Source: Gnetum montanum (taxonomy: Eukaryota > Streptophyta > Gnetopsida > Gnetales > Gnetaceae). Taken from it: 64,000 bases of DNA. Below are positions 30,600 to 43,027 of the stretch, in pieces (within the stretch, counting starts at the first letter, position 1; each line of letters starts with the position of its first letter). The notes beneath the pieces were generated by a model. That model was given only the letters and a program-made list of their open reading frames with translations, did not search any database and was not told where the DNA came from. The stretch lies in NCBI GenBank assembly GCA_015680685.1, contig MNCI01016268.1:151111-215110 (forward strand), written 5' to 3'. A program made the translations under genes and the position numbers.

Positions 30600-32488
30600 T
30601 CTTTCAAAAGGGTCTAATTGGAAAAATCAATTCTTTGGGATATTTGGAAGGTCTTAAGATGGATCAAAGGGTTTGGTTGATGAAAATATGCTTATTTTTA
30701 TTAAAAATTAGTCATTGGAAGTTCCTAAAGAAGGAATCTCGAGCTACGAAAGTTCATAAGTTGGGTAAGAAGGGTAATGAATTCATATTTATAGAACAAA
30801 GAGTGTAAGTGATATGGGAGGTGTTTATTGATATTTAGAAGGTTTAAGATGATGTGCAATTGCTTGGCAGGTATAAGATACAACAGTTATACAAGTGGGT
30901 CCTCCCCAAAATAGGCTGCAACCCTTAATGCTCTTGTATAACCACACCTAGAAGTGTCCTTATGCACTTAAGGAGATAAATGTAACACATACCTATTTAG
31001 CAAAACACACATGTTAGTACCACTAAATTGAGAAAATAACACTATGTTACACAAAATCATAAGTTATAACTATTCAAACAGTGAAATGAGATGGACGTAG
31101 AAGGGATTGCAGAAATCCAGACATGAGGTGTCTTACCATAGGAATAATAAATTCATGTCTTGTATTAGTGATTAAGGTAATCATTAGCCTTTCTATATAA
31201 GATTCAAACCAAGTCCAAACCACATTCCAATGACATTGCATCATTTCATCTTTTGGAATTACATACATGAGACTATTAATGTTACAAAGGGTATTGTCAC
31301 TTGGCATATTATTGTCCAAGGGAGGGGTGTTATTCATGGAACTTTATTTTTATTTTTACATTTCTGAGAAGCCACCTACCTTCAAGCATGGGTAACATGT
31401 CTTTCTACTAGAACCCCCCAAAATTTATTCTATGCTCTTTTGTTATTTAACTATGTCAACCTTTGAAGCTAGCACTTATTTAACTCTTACTCCCATTTTT
31501 TGTAGATCTACAAGGATATAATACAACCTTAGTAACATAATAAAACTCACAATAGTAATCCAAAAAGAATCCATAAATCTTCTTGATGTCATACCCTTTT
31601 CATTCCTGCTTGGTTCTTCACCTTTCTATCCATGCATAATGATCACAAGTTTATTCTTAGTTGTATGATGGAAAAGAGTATCATTATGGCCATGGTACGA
31701 ACCTTTTATTAATGAAATGGATAGATGGATGGTGTGGGCTTACTGTGCAAATAATTAGTCTCTTATGACTTAATAACATAGAGAAATCTTTACCTTATTG
31801 GACTACATCTTACCTTTATTTCATGTATCTTTTTAACAATCAAAATTATTTACAAAGGGTTTAAAAAAAAAGTATAAAAGAAATGAGAAGATATTAAAAA
31901 TTATGAAAAAGTATAAAGAATGAAAAATGTTAAAGGATTAACAATGTAAAAGCATATGAAAAATTGAAGAAATGGAAAAGTATAAAAGAATGAGAAAAGA
32001 TTAAAGAATCTGAAAAATGAAAATAATTGTAAAAAAAATGGAAAAAAACTTATTAATTCTAGAATTAGGATAAGACATCTCCTCCACAACTAAACTCATG
32101 GGCAAGTATTTGGAAATTGCATCCTAGATCTCCTAGATCAAACACTTTAGGTGGTTCTCCTACCATCTTTATTGATTTAGTTATTCTATTATTATCCCAT
32201 ATAATTTTGATGGTAGTGGAGTTATGATCATTCAAATTCCTATTTTTTTTTTCCTTTTGGTGTATGATTATGAGTTAATCGTTTCATTTTTGGGCTTTCT
32301 GTTGGAGTCATTTTCTTAGTTTGGGAATTAGTAAGTGGTTCAGATGTTTCCATGAATGTGTTAAATAGTTTTTGGTTCTTAGTTAGTGGCCATAGAGTGT
32401 CTTTTGGTTTCGTGGACTTAGCTCTTTTGGTTTCATGCACTTGTTTTTTACTATTGCTGTGATTTAGAATGGTAATTGTGTTGACATT
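30600..32488. other. Element C internal spacer
   Basis: Between protease and ORF3 of C, where pol would lie in a complete element. No RT, RNase H or integrase motif was found. A piece near 31,200-31,337 aligns with A's spacer (NNTPPLDNNMPSD here against ITPPLNKMPSDH in A). 31,860-32,060 is A-rich. Confidence 0.6.
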
Positions 32489-33166
32489 CTAAAGGATTGG
32501 TCCACTATTGCACTCTTTACTTTTAGCAATAATGCATGGAATGCATTGTGTGTATATAGCTCCATGCCTATCTTCCTTGGAAATCCCAATCAATAAATCT
32601 CTCATACTTAGCTTAGCATTGATCATGCTAAGCCATGCCCTTCCCATGATTATTTGAAATTCCTTATCAACATATTCCACATTGATAATTAGAAATTCTG
32701 TTGGATATGAAAACCCATTAATAGTGTTCAATACATCGTCAATCTATCCCAAAGGAGTAATGATAGACTGATCTGTGAACTCCAATATGATATTGCATTC
32801 TTTCAATGGTGGTAGGTCTCATGCTTGGTATGTTTTGTAGGAGATCAAATTCACTCTAGAACCTAAGTTTAATAGAGCTTCACATGGTAGATTTCTAGCT
32901 ACTTGTAGATAAATCAAAGGAATTCCTAGTTCAATTCTCTTTTGTGGAAGTGGTCCTTCCTTGATCCATTTTGTAACAATTTTAGTAAGCATGATAGTTT
33001 GAATATTTGGACTTGAGGAAGATGCAAGCTTGTTAATAGTGAGAAGACTTATTTCAAGAGAAGATGGTCTTGATGAACCTCTAGTTTTATCAGCTTTTCC
33101 TAGACTCATCCTAAAGAAAGGATGTTTTTTTGTTTGGCTCTTGGTATGGCTAGTGAGATTCTCCAC
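32489..33166 (-). pseudogene. Element C protease (retropepsin-like, Athila type)
   Basis: Minus-strand pieces: basic lead KKHPFFRMSLGKADK, then IQTIMLTKIVTKWIKEG and LPCEALLNLGSRVNLIS (33,166-32,819), where the active-site D-S-G of G's LLDSGSRVNLIS reads N-L-G, so the catalytic Asp is mutated. Then GFSYPTEFLIINVEYVDKEF and IIMGRAWLSMINAKLSM (32,731-32,489), the distal retropepsin-like segment. The family pattern (LVED, then a WSYPANFLVI-like stretch, then IIMGRPWL) fits Athila proteases. A stop or shift near 32,740-32,815 separates the pieces. Inactive. Confidence 0.75.
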
Positions 33167-33299
33167 TTGTATATTTACTACCTTTATAGCTCTTTCTTGT
33201 TACAATTGTGATGGTAACTTCCCTTGCATCATGGGCAATGGCACTAGTAGCAAAGGATTTGGATTAGAATTTGAAGATTCAACTACTTGTAGATGCATG

Positions 33300-34009
33300 T
33301 ATGAGTCTAGATTGGTCCTTTGTGGTGTCAATTTATGGTATTCTAGTGGATAATAGTGTGAAGTTTGAATTTTTGCACTTACTAGTGAGACAAGACATTG
33401 GACATAGTATCCATAGGGATAAGGTTATCAATATCGATACTGTTGATGTGATAGTATCATGGCTCATGATTGAGGTTGTTACCACTATTGATAGTATTTC
33501 TTTTGCAACTACAACAATGCTTCACTAGGATAATACATTAGTTGGGGTTTCTATCTATAGTTACCTTGAGGATAAGGTAACCATTTGGGCATCTATTTTT
33601 GAACAAATCACAAATGGAATGTGTATGCCTCCATTTCTTGTAGATGTTCCATGACTAGAAAACATACCCTGGGATGTTCATACTAGCACATAGTGCAACC
33701 TTCATCATCTATGGAGCTAGCTAGTGTCTAAACACTTAGCTACTAAGGAAAATTTGTCTTTACATCCAAGTTCTTTCTTCTTCCTTTTGGCTTTGCCTCT
33801 TTCTAATGCTTGTTCAATTTGTTCCTCTACTATCTTCAATGTAGTTGTGAATTTTTCATCAATAGAATTCCACATTTTCTCTACCTTAGCTACAATGTCA
33901 CTTACAGATTTTTGGATTGATAGAGTCTTTTGTTGGATGACATCATCCAAGGTTTCATCCTCTTGTTTATCACATATGCATACATCCCTCTTTCAGATTT
34001 ATGGATCTC
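33300..34009 (-). pseudogene. Element C gag, 3' part (cut by E)
   Basis: Resumes C's gag after E. LSIQKSVSDIVAKVEKMWNS and IEQALERGKAKRKKKE (33,950-33,717) align with F's VDQMWDSLDSRFETILKII and SDYDKKKKRDMDN. This is the linker between capsid and the zinc-knuckle-like tail. The last part, toward 33,300, is stop-ridden. Bases 34,005-34,009 (ATCTC) are the left copy of E's target duplication. Confidence 0.65.
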
Positions 34010-34929
34010 TAATGAGTCATGTTTTGCCTTGCCTTGATGTTAGAGCCTTAATATCAAAGCCTTGTATCAAAGCCTTGTATCAGTGCCCCAATGTTGGAGC
34101 CTCAACATTGAATACCCAATATCACATATGTGACGTCAAAGCCAAGATGCAATGTTGGATACCCAATGTTGTAGGGTAACTTTGGTCTATAAATATAGGG
34201 CTTTGGCTTACATATTCCATATAGTTTTTTGGTTAGAGTAGTGGAGCTTTTGTAGTTTGTTTTCTCTAGAGTTAGAATATTTCCAACGCATGCCTGCAAA
34301 GTGATGTTTGTAATCGTATGACACCTTTGTTCGAGTGTGATGTACCTGGACATGTTACAAGACTAGCAATAAAGATCATTATTACTTTCATCATTGCAAC
34401 ATTCACTTAGATTAATATTATTTCTTTAATTATTTAATGCTTTCTTTAGTTAAGTATTATTATTTACTATTTCTGTCATTAAGCAAAATGCATACACCTT
34501 AATCACGAGCATTTAAATGGAAATACTTAGTAATCCAGAAGTGTATCATTTGGCATAACTAGTGACATACACTTGGCAATCCTAAAAGTAGCCTCACGAA
34601 GTCCAAGATGTGTATGGACGATTAAGTGTAGATACTCATCATCCATAGGCTAGTTTAGATCTTGTTTTTTAGTATCCATTAGATTAATTAATCCATCTCT
34701 TTATTGTCATTAGGAGTAGCATAGAATTAGAAACAACATCATATGACTCACTTTGGACTAAACCATATGTGACAAAGCTACCACTAGTCCAAGTGGGAAG
34801 ATAGCGAACTACAATCAAAGCATAACAATCTAGATGCTATAACTAGTCCCATCCACAGAATTTGACTTGATCATATGTGAACACTTGTGCTTCATATGGT
34901 TGAGCATAGGCGTACCTCGCTGCTCATCA
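34010..34929 (+). repeat. Element E 5' LTR
   Basis: 920 bases, starts TAATGAGTCATG (TG mutated to TA), ends GCTCATCA. It is longer than the 3' LTR mainly by about 100 bases (around 34,633-34,740) that are absent there. Confidence 0.88.
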
Positions 34930-34930
34930 T

Positions 34931-34947
34931 TGGCACCTTGCCGAGGA
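34931..34947 (+). other. Element E primer-binding site
   Basis: TGGCACCTTGCCGAGGA, tRNA-Asp type with a one-base deletion relative to TGGCGCCGTTGCCGGGGA. Confidence 0.75.
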
Positions 34948-35051
34948 TGGTGATAGTTATCTAAATTAGTTATATGATACAAGATCATTGTAAAGGAATT
35001 AACGATATATCTTTTAGAAACTCTTAAATCATACACTATAAACCAACAACA

Positions 35052-36628
35052 ATGTCTCTCCCACATGCAAATGACTATGAAGTATATAGCACACACATTC
35101 ATTGGAGAATTAATAAGATATATGACAAAGAAGATTGGATATATCAATCTTATGTAGGGGTTTCTTATGATCATGATCACCCTAACAACACTCAAAGGCT
35201 ACATTCACCTAAGGTAGACAATCTTGGAGAAGATGATGTAGGTCCTAAACTAGGGAAGGCCTCAAGGCCTAAGACCTCCTAAAAACCTAGAAATAATAAA
35301 TCAAGGGACCTCAAGGAACACTATAGAAGCCATGGAAATTCTCCCAGTTCCTCATCTTCCTCTTTCCCTTCAACATCCAATTCTGATGAAGATGAATGTA
35401 GGTATAGAGATAGAGCTCCATTAAAGGGTCAGACTAAAAATCGAAATCAAACCATAGGAAAGGTCAAAGACAACATCATCATGATTGAATAAATAGAAAT
35501 AGACATTTCCCTTACAATCTGGTTGATGATGATGAACCCCTATTGGCCACTAAGAGCCTAATGCATATCACAGAGGCAGTTAGGATATTTCACAGGCATT
35601 GCAAAAAGAGTCGACTACCTAAGCTTGACAAGAATAACATTTTGAAATTTACAAGAGGCTATGATTCAGATCCACAACATCATTTACAAGCCTTCCATGA
35701 TGCCTATGCTAACTATAACATTGAAAGTGGATGAAAAAAGCTTAAGCTCTTTCCTAGGAAACTAATTGATAGAGCCCAAGTGTGGTATAGATCATTGACA
35801 CCAAACTCAATCCGAAAATGGTCTACAATGATAGAACTTTTCAATGAGAGATACCAAACCTATAAAAGAATGTCCAATTTGTGGAGACATTTCCAAGAGT
35901 GGACACAAGAACAACATGAACCCTTGGACATGGCCTTAGATAGATATTATGCTTTACTAAATAGATGCCTAGGCCATGGTTTCTCCAAGGAAGAGCAACT
36001 TTACCACATCATAGATGGGCTTCATAATGAAATAAGGGCAATCCTTGGGATGTATGCCCCAGGGCAATTATACAAGATTTAAGCCCATTAGATCAAAGAG
36101 ATAATAGAGCATGAGGCAAAAGAAAAAGGAGAGATGTGTAAGTGGGAGAATGTTAAGAAAAATCAATGGGACCCAACTCTTCAATCGAAGGAGATCCAAA
36201 TCTGTGGTAAGGAGAATGAAACTAATCCTGCTAGGATGATCCCACAACAAACCTTGCCAATATAGGAGTCTATTGATGAATTAGAAGCAAGGTTTAATAA
36301 GAAGTCAAAATGGATATATGAAAATGTCACAAATCTCATTAAGATAGTTAATGAGAGGATCATGTAAAATAAGCCAAGCAATCATAATAAAAAATGGATA
36401 TAGAACCAAGAAATAACTAAGAACACTTTTTGGCAAAAGGGAAACATGGCTAAAGAAAGTGATGTTATATACTTAATCATAGATGAAGATAATGGATACA
36501 ACATCTACATATATGATCATCTAAAGGGTCATTTCCTAGTCTTGTTGCATCTACAGGAGCATTGGGTAGGTGCCTTAAATCCAAAGTTTGTGCAAAAGCA
36601 CATGCCTAGGAGATTTCCTCTCCCATAA
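35052..36628 (+). pseudogene. Element E gag
   Basis: Capsid protein. ATG at 35,052 (MSLPHANDYEVYSTHIHWR) aligns with A's MPLLQDYNNATSSEEVHWR. The first frame ends at 35,280; a +2 frame then continues from about 35,510 through ITEAVRIFHRHCKKSRLPKL, GYDSDPQHHLQAFHDAYANY, a TGA near 35,735, WYRSLTPNSIRKWSTMIELF and LYHIIDGLHNEIRAILGMYA. It ends at 36,626-36,628 (TAA) after YIYDHLKGHFLVLLHLQEHW. In this last part the cysteines of the zinc knuckle seen in F (CEICQYDHPKGC) have been lost, leaving only YDH. One frameshift and several stops make it non-functional. Confidence 0.82.
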
Positions 36629-37541
36629 GATAATTATAGATAGTTTCACAACCGATCATACCATCCTAGGGAGACTTATTACTAGCCTCAACATAGTCAT
36701 CAACTGTAGTGGCAACAACCATAGTCATGGGGGAGGCCGCCACTAAATTAGTACTATTTTCCTTATCCACCGAAACCACATGACTATTATGTTCAACACC
36801 CCATTTCTTTAACCAGTTCTGCATCCCTACTTCTCATCATCACTACCACTCTCCAAAGTACCATCAACACATGACATCCCTTGAAGGATCACCACCTCGT
36901 GCCTCTTACCATCCAACCTACCCTTAATATTCTCATCATCCACCTCCTTATATGCCACCACTAGCAACTCAAGAAGGTTTCAGACCACAATATCAACAAA
37001 TGCATGCTACTTGTGATGCACATGTGCATAGACATGCTAACACTACTGGGTCTCAACCGCAATGTAGGAAACACCCCTTCTAGAGGAAATTCCATAAGTT
37101 GAAGCAAACCACACATGAACCCATTACATCATCTGAGCCAGCACAAAGCCAACCTGGTGCACCACCTTCCTTGCCTAAACCAATGTCCTCTGACCATACA
37201 TAAGGGCCACCATCTATCTATACTCCAATCCCACATCTAACCAATGAATCTACAAATGTGGGGAGAAAAATGAATCCATGCATACCATCTCCTAATCAAG
37301 GGTGCAATTGTGGGCCAGCCATCCATAATGTTAACACACCTCATATTCTGACCCACCATACATATAACAATTAGGTGTGTGACCAAAAATGTTTCTACCT
37401 AGCCACCACACCACCATTAGACACCTAGTGGCTGGGGCATGAAAGGTTTCAAACATTTCATACATTCATGGATCCTATTTATCCACTTATTAATCCTTGT
37501 CACAGCCAAATTTTTAGTCATGGGGGCTATCCCCCATTCTA
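36629..37541 (+). pseudogene. Element E gag-distal region without protease
   Basis: Pro/His/Thr-rich, stop-ridden text that aligns with A at 8485-9281 and with F and G on either side of their protease: a basic segment QCRKHPF just as in F and G, then a jump to YLATTPPLDT (matching YVATTPIVDT after G's protease) and the tail PCHSQIFSHGGYPPF. So the protease was lost cleanly. It includes AGTCATGGGGGAGGCC at about 36,726. Confidence 0.6.
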
Positions 37542-39434
37542 GTCTTTAGGATTCAAAAGTGTTTTTCATCTTTTTGTTTTACACATTCTTTATTTTACAT
37601 CTTGTTTTCATGTTCTTAATATTTTCTAATTTTTGTTTTACACCATCGTTAGTACATTTACTATTTCTTGAATATTTTACACTTTCTTTAATATTTTCTT
37701 TTATTTTGGTGTGATTTTATAACCTTTTGTTAATAAATTCCATGTATAGTGGTAATGCGTTGCTTGATGGTGGTATGTATTATTTTGTTATTTGATTGTT
37801 GGTGTCTGGTTTCTAGCTTGAATTTCATTACAGATAATTAGGACATGGTTTCTTTTCATGCAATAGGCAGTGAGTCCATAGCATCCACCCATCCACAAAC
37901 TCTATGGTTTTTCTTGTTTTGGAAATGTGTAATCCCTTTTTCACTAATAAACCTTTAATAAATTTGTGACTTTGGTAGTTTCTAGAATTGGAAAGGATTC
38001 AAAGGTTTGAACAAGGTGTGGCTTCAAGAGGATTTAGTATTCTTTGCGCTTTTCTGTTTGCCTAGGTGCATGTGTGTTTTCATGAATTTCCTACCATTCC
38101 ATGTAAATCAATAAAGGAAGTTGAATAAGTCATTGCATGGTGTGGTTCTCATCAAAAAAAAAAACAAAGAGAATTTAAAGCATACCCCTTGTATCAAATA
38201 AATGCATGTGTGGTACCCATTTTAAAAGAAAGGAACAAAAAAAACAATGGAAATTCAAAGCACACCCCTTAGACAAAATAAATGGGCTAAAAACACTAGT
38301 TATGGGACTTGTCTCCTCTAACTAAGGCCCTTTCTCACTTCCTACTTCTTCTCTAATTTGGAATGGTGGTTGTTCTATGGGAGCACTCTTGTGTCTCAGG
38401 GGATGGATTAGTCTTAGAATGTCAATGTGAAGTCACTTAATGTGATTGGTTTTGGTCTAGACTAATGATGGATTCTATCAAGTCATTTCACCACAAAATC
38501 CATAAGGGACTTCATGTGACCTTAATCAGGAACTGCATTCCACTTTCTTTCATTCATCTATACTTTCCATTTCTGACTTCATTGCTAGTTGCATGTTCTT
38601 GTTCGATATCCTAGTTTGATGTGTCAGAATTCTTACTTAGTTTTTTATGGGTTTTTGTACTTAACTTCTATAACCATTAATCATTCATAGAGCCCACAGA
38701 CTCTTTGGTTTGAAGTTATGCAAAGGCATAAAATGCCTATGCTTGCTTTGGGGAGGATCCACTTGCATGTCTTTTGGTTGGATTAGTTAAGTTCTTTACC
38801 CTTAGACACTCTTACAATCAAATCCTTTTGTTTACCCGATCAATGACATCCAATTATGCACATCTTCATAACATTTTTTAGTAAAATTTCCTTTTATTAT
38901 TTTTAATTCTTACACCCTCTTAAAATATTCCCTTGTGTCAAAATTTTTTAAGTTTAATGGACTACTTATCTGTTTGACCCTATTTGTCACCTTCCTACTA
39001 ACACTACTAAAGGAGTTAATCTACCACAATCACAACCTAGTTGAGTGTAACCACCAATGAGACAAGGCATTTAATAGTTGTGTTACACATTGTATACTAA
39101 TTCATGATTATATTGTGATAGAAGTGGAAAGCATGGACTAGAAGTGGAACTATCTTCACTATGGATGATGCAGCAGTACCACAAAATGAGGACCATTCAT
39201 GATTATTGGATCTCTTCTCTCTCTCTCATTCTTTTGCTGGCAATAGGTGTTGGATGTTAGTGTTATCTAGGGTGTTTACTTCTCTTATCATGAGCATCCC
39301 ATTTTGTAAAAATTGTAATTTCATACACTTGGGTACTCAAAGTCAATTTTTCCTTTTAAGTTAGTTTGTATGTTAGTTAATAATCCCATACCTACCCAAT
39401 ATTTTTTGTAAGGAACTTGTTCCTTGTTTTGTTT
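37542..39434 (+). other. Element E 3' non-coding region
   Basis: T-rich start, then text conserved with F and G (such as TGCATGGTGTGGTTCTCA). It holds the candidate intron 39,067-39,121 (AAG|GC...ATAG, donor GT mutated to GC). No ORF. Confidence 0.6.
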
Positions 39435-39470
39435 AACTCGAGGATGAGTTTTCATTCAGTCATGGGGGTA
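39435..39470 (+). promoter_or_regulatory. Element E hairpin and polypurine tract
   Basis: AACTCG and TGAGTT (one G-U) around loop AGGA, then AGTCATGGGGGTA abutting the LTR. Confidence 0.65.
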
Positions 39471-40270
39471 TGATGAGTCATGTTTTACCTAGACTTCACA
39501 TCGAAGCCTTGACATTGGAGCCTTGCATCAATGCCCTGACATTAGATACCCAACATTGCATACACAATGTCAGAGCCAAGATGCGATGTCAAATACCCGA
39601 CATCGAAGGGTAAACTCTGGTCTACAAATATAGGGCTCAAGCTTATGATTTTTATATAGTTTTTCAATTAGAGTAGCAAATCTCTTGTAGTTTGTTGTCT
39701 CCAAAGTTAGAATATTTTTAGTGCATGCTCGTAGAGTGATGTTTGTAATTGTATGACACCTTTGTTTGAGTGTGACATACTTGGACATGTTACATGATTG
39801 ACAATAAATATCAAGGTAACTTCCATAATTACAGCATTCACTTATATTAATATTATTACTTTAATTATTTAATGCTTTCTTTAGTTAAAAATTTCCATTT
39901 ATTGTTATTTATTGTTTCTGTCATTAAGCAGAATGCATACACCTTAATCATGAGTATTTAAGTGGAAATACTTGGTAATCTAGAAGTCTATTATTTGGCA
40001 TAACCAATGACATACACTTGGCAATCTCAGAAGTAGCCTCACAAAGTCCAAGACTTGTACAGATGATTAAGTGCAGATACTCATCGCCTCACTTTGGACT
40101 AAACCATACGTGACAAAGCGACCACTAGTCCAAGTGGGAAGACAATGAACTACAATAAAAGAATAACAATTTAGATGCTACAACTAGTTCCATCCACAAA
40201 ATTTGATCATATTGTGCATGAACGCTTATGATTTGTATGGTTGAGCATAGGTGTACCTTACTACATATCA
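39471..40270 (+). repeat. Element E 3' LTR
   Basis: 800 bases, TGATGAGTCATG...CATATCA, followed by ATCTC. Its U3 has repeated GACATTGGAGCC / CATCAATGCC-like short units before the TATA-like ACAAATATAGG. Confidence 0.88.
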
Positions 40271-40275
40271 ATCTC

Positions 40276-41801
40276 TATTGTACTTTTCTACTAATTCCTT
40301 TTTTCTAAGTTCTCCTTCCTCTTTTTCCACTTGATTGATGAGTCTTTAAATACAATGGATAGTTAGTTCTAATAATCTTCCTTGGGCGTAAACCCCAAGG
40401 ACCTCTTTGCTTTTGCTTCTTAGCCCATCTACGATGTGCCTAAGTTGTTCCTTTGATGAAAATCCATGGCCCGAGCATCCATGTAATAATGACTAGTATC
40501 TACCCATTACCACATCAAGGATTTCATGAGTCTCTTATTTCTAGCCCTTGATTTATTTTCTTAGATTTGACACTCATGAATATTTTTGATATTTATCATT
40601 AAATATATCAAGCATGGTACTCTAGCATATGATGGATTCAGGTTCTAGTGACCTATACTAGCTTTCTACTTCCTTCACAAGTGTTCTAGGAAATAGTTTC
40701 AATTTCTGCCAATCACTCTCTATGTTTTAAAGGATGCAAGCATAGTGGAATGCTTGAAGGTGATGTTGGTGATCAGTGTTGTAACCACCTTCAAATTGTG
40801 GCATATTGTTCATATCTAACCATTTGATTCAGCTATCTCTCATGTGCCTGGTTGCTATGTAGATAGCTTCTTGAATATTGATCATGCTTTGGGTTTCCAT
40901 GAGGGGTTCATCATCGTGGTCGGGTTCATATGCTCTATTGTAGTGGTGTCCCCTTCTATGCTCATGCCTCTCTTGATCCTCTCTTCTATCTCTTCTTCTT
41001 CTTCATTCATATTCTTCATCTTTTGAATTATAGTACCTTGAATATCTATCATGATGACCATGAGTTCATCTTTTTTCCCTATCAAAGTCTCAGTACCTAT
41101 GTCATCTCTTGTTAGAGTCCTCCAATTATCATGATGAGACTGATGAGGTAGTAAGAGAATGGTGCTAGCTAGTTCTCCTTTCATAACTCTTGTATGTTTC
41201 ATTGTAGAATTTAATAGGAGCCCTTGGCCTAGAGTCCTACTTGTATCTTGAGTCAATAGCCTCCCCTTTATCTATCTCTACTAGAGTAAAATGGAGTTGG
41301 GCTTTGATAGGTTCCTCTAGTCTAATGATAGGTGTTTTTGATAGCTCCTCATGGTTTTGGTGGAGTTGTTCTGAAATGGACTAATTAGCATTAAGTTCTT
41401 CTATGACAATAGAAGTGTTAGCTTGCTTCCCTTTGCTATGTAGATTTTTGATCTCCATGGTAGCATCTCTTCTCATCTGCTCATTTTTCGGTTCATAGGG
41501 TCTAGTCATGTGTTGAGTCACATGATACCCTTCCTAAATTTGGTTCAAATGCATTCCCTTTAGAGTAGTTTGTAGCATGTTCAGTGTTGTATGTTCTAGA
41601 GTTAGGAATATGTTTCCTTACATGTCTCTCCACCTCATTTTCTTGTCCTGATGGAAGATGAAAGTCTAGATGGTACCGATCAATGTGATAATAAGTGATT
41701 CATGTTTGCATTAGCATCCCCTATTCGTCTTCATCAACGATTCTATCACTACTTCTTCTTGTCCCCTTGGGAGGTGATGGTTGATCATTATGTGAAGCCA
41801 T
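40276..41801 (-). pseudogene. Element C gag, 5' part
   Basis: C's Gag starts at ATG 41,801 on the minus strand (MASHNDQPSPPKGTRRSSDR). An open piece 41,256-40,882 has a Met/Glu-rich stretch (KKMKNMNEEEEEIEERIKRG), and near 40,500-40,400 a decayed capsid segment aligns with the DGLRHETRRTLGTYAQGRL region of G. Stops and shifts are frequent. E interrupts it at 40,275. This N-terminal part differs from that of A and E (MPLLQ, MSLPH starts) and from F (MSFSSHKSTLLP), so the Gag N terminus evolves fast in this family. Confidence 0.6.
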
Positions 41802-41921
41802 ATTATAGTTTTTAAATGGTTTATTTTAAAAGTGTGCTTTACTTATATTTTTTGGGTTTGACTTTAAGTTTCAACTACAAAAAACTTTGAAAAAATAATT
41901 ACTTAGCATAACATTGACTTA

Positions 41922-41939
41922 TCCTTAGTAATGATGCCA
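41922..41939 (-). other. Element C primer-binding site, heavily mutated
   Basis: Minus strand TGGCATCATTACTAAGGA beside the 5' LTR. Against TGGCGCCGTTGCCGGGGA all seven differences are G-to-A or C-to-T. Confidence 0.65.
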
Positions 41940-41940
41940 A

Positions 41941-42821
41941 TGATAAGTGGTGGATAGTACAACACCCAACCATATGAGATATGACTGCTCACACATGATC
42001 CCAATCAAATTCCATAGACAAGGCAATGTGATTATGTGAGTAATTGGTTAAAGTTCATGATGATTATCTTCCCACGTGAGCTAGTAAATTCAATGCGTAT
42101 GGTTTAACTCATGATGAGGTATATGATAGATGGTGTTGTGTTGGCCATAATTCACCTAGAAAACATAAGGTAAGATAAAGGTTTTTAGATCTAAGTGATA
42201 AGAAACAAATCTAATCTAGCCTATGCAATAAGCATCTTGTCCTGACCTTCCGTTCACACTTTGGACTTCATGTAACTATTATTAGGATTACCAAGTACCT
42301 CACTATTGGGCATACCAAGTGATAGTGCTTCTGGGTTACCAGGCAACTACACTTAAGTGCTTGAGATTAGTCATACTCATTCCACTTAACAATAGAAATA
42401 GTAAAGTGCATTGAAAGTAAATTAGTAACTAAGGGAAACAGTAATCATTAAGCTAAGTGAAAATAGGAAAATTATTCTAAGTATAAACAATAAAGACTAC
42501 ATGATGCTGCAATGATGTAGAGTAATCTCTATCTTTATTTCCATGCATAAAATGTGTCCAAGTACATCTTACTCAAATAAAGATTCCATTCAATTCCTAA
42601 ACATCACACTACGAGCATACACTCTTAAGTGCTATGTGCTAAAATTGAAAAAACAAACTAACATAATTTCGCTAAGTGTGAAATGAAACTATTCATGGAT
42701 GGTGTGTCTAAATGCTGTATTTATAGGCCTCCACATGTTTGTGATATCAAATATGCAACATCGTATCTTGTGCCTTGATAGATGCCCAATATCGTACCCA
42801 GTCAAAATTTTGGATTTATCA
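41941..42821 (-). repeat. Element C 5' LTR
   Basis: 881 bases, pairs with 2647-3529. Minus strand TGATAAATCC...CCACTTATCA. Confidence 0.85.
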
Positions 42822-43022
42822 GTAGACCCACCAAATGCATCCATGTTTGTTGATTTTTGGATTTTTTTTTCAAGTTTCATTTTAAAGGTATACTCTCCTA
42901 CGGTCCATGAATATTTTGATGCAATATCTCATGCAATTCAACATCCCATAGATTCATTTAGCAAGGTAGATGTTACCCACTAAAAAGAAGGGTCCCACTA
43001 GAAGGTGATACTAGTAAGTAAA
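42822..43022. other. Spacer between element C and element F
   Basis: About 200 bases without recognisable features; ends in the GGTAG target copy of F (43,023-43,027). Confidence 0.6.
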
Positions 43023-43027
43023 GGTAG

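Larger units (their letters stand above)
34010..40270 (+). mobile_element. Element E, gag-only Athila-like element nested in C
   Basis: 6,261 bases with LTRs 34,010-34,929 and 39,471-40,270, and a perfect ATCTC target duplication (34,005-34,009 and 40,271-40,275). It carries gag, a protease-less gag tail and a 3' region. There is no ORF3, RT or integrase. The first LTR base pair is TA rather than TG (mutated). Confidence 0.9.
2647..42821 (-). mobile_element. Element C, Athila-like, carrying nested elements A and E
   Basis: Two matching LTRs in minus orientation (2647-3529 and 41,941-42,821) delimit a 40-kb span. Removing nested A (with its B and I) and E leaves about 10.4 kb of C itself. In C's direction (right to left) the order is 5' LTR, primer site, gag (split by E), protease, spacer with promoter-like cassette, short intron, ORF3 (split by A), hairpin and polypurine tract, 3' LTR. 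No RT, RNase H or integrase was seen. Flanking 5-mers CTATA and GTAGA do not match, so no clear target duplication survives. Confidence 0.85.

Noticed and set aside
31901-32089. Phe-rich small membrane protein on the minus strand
   Set aside because: A product of A-rich low-complexity DNA in C's spacer.
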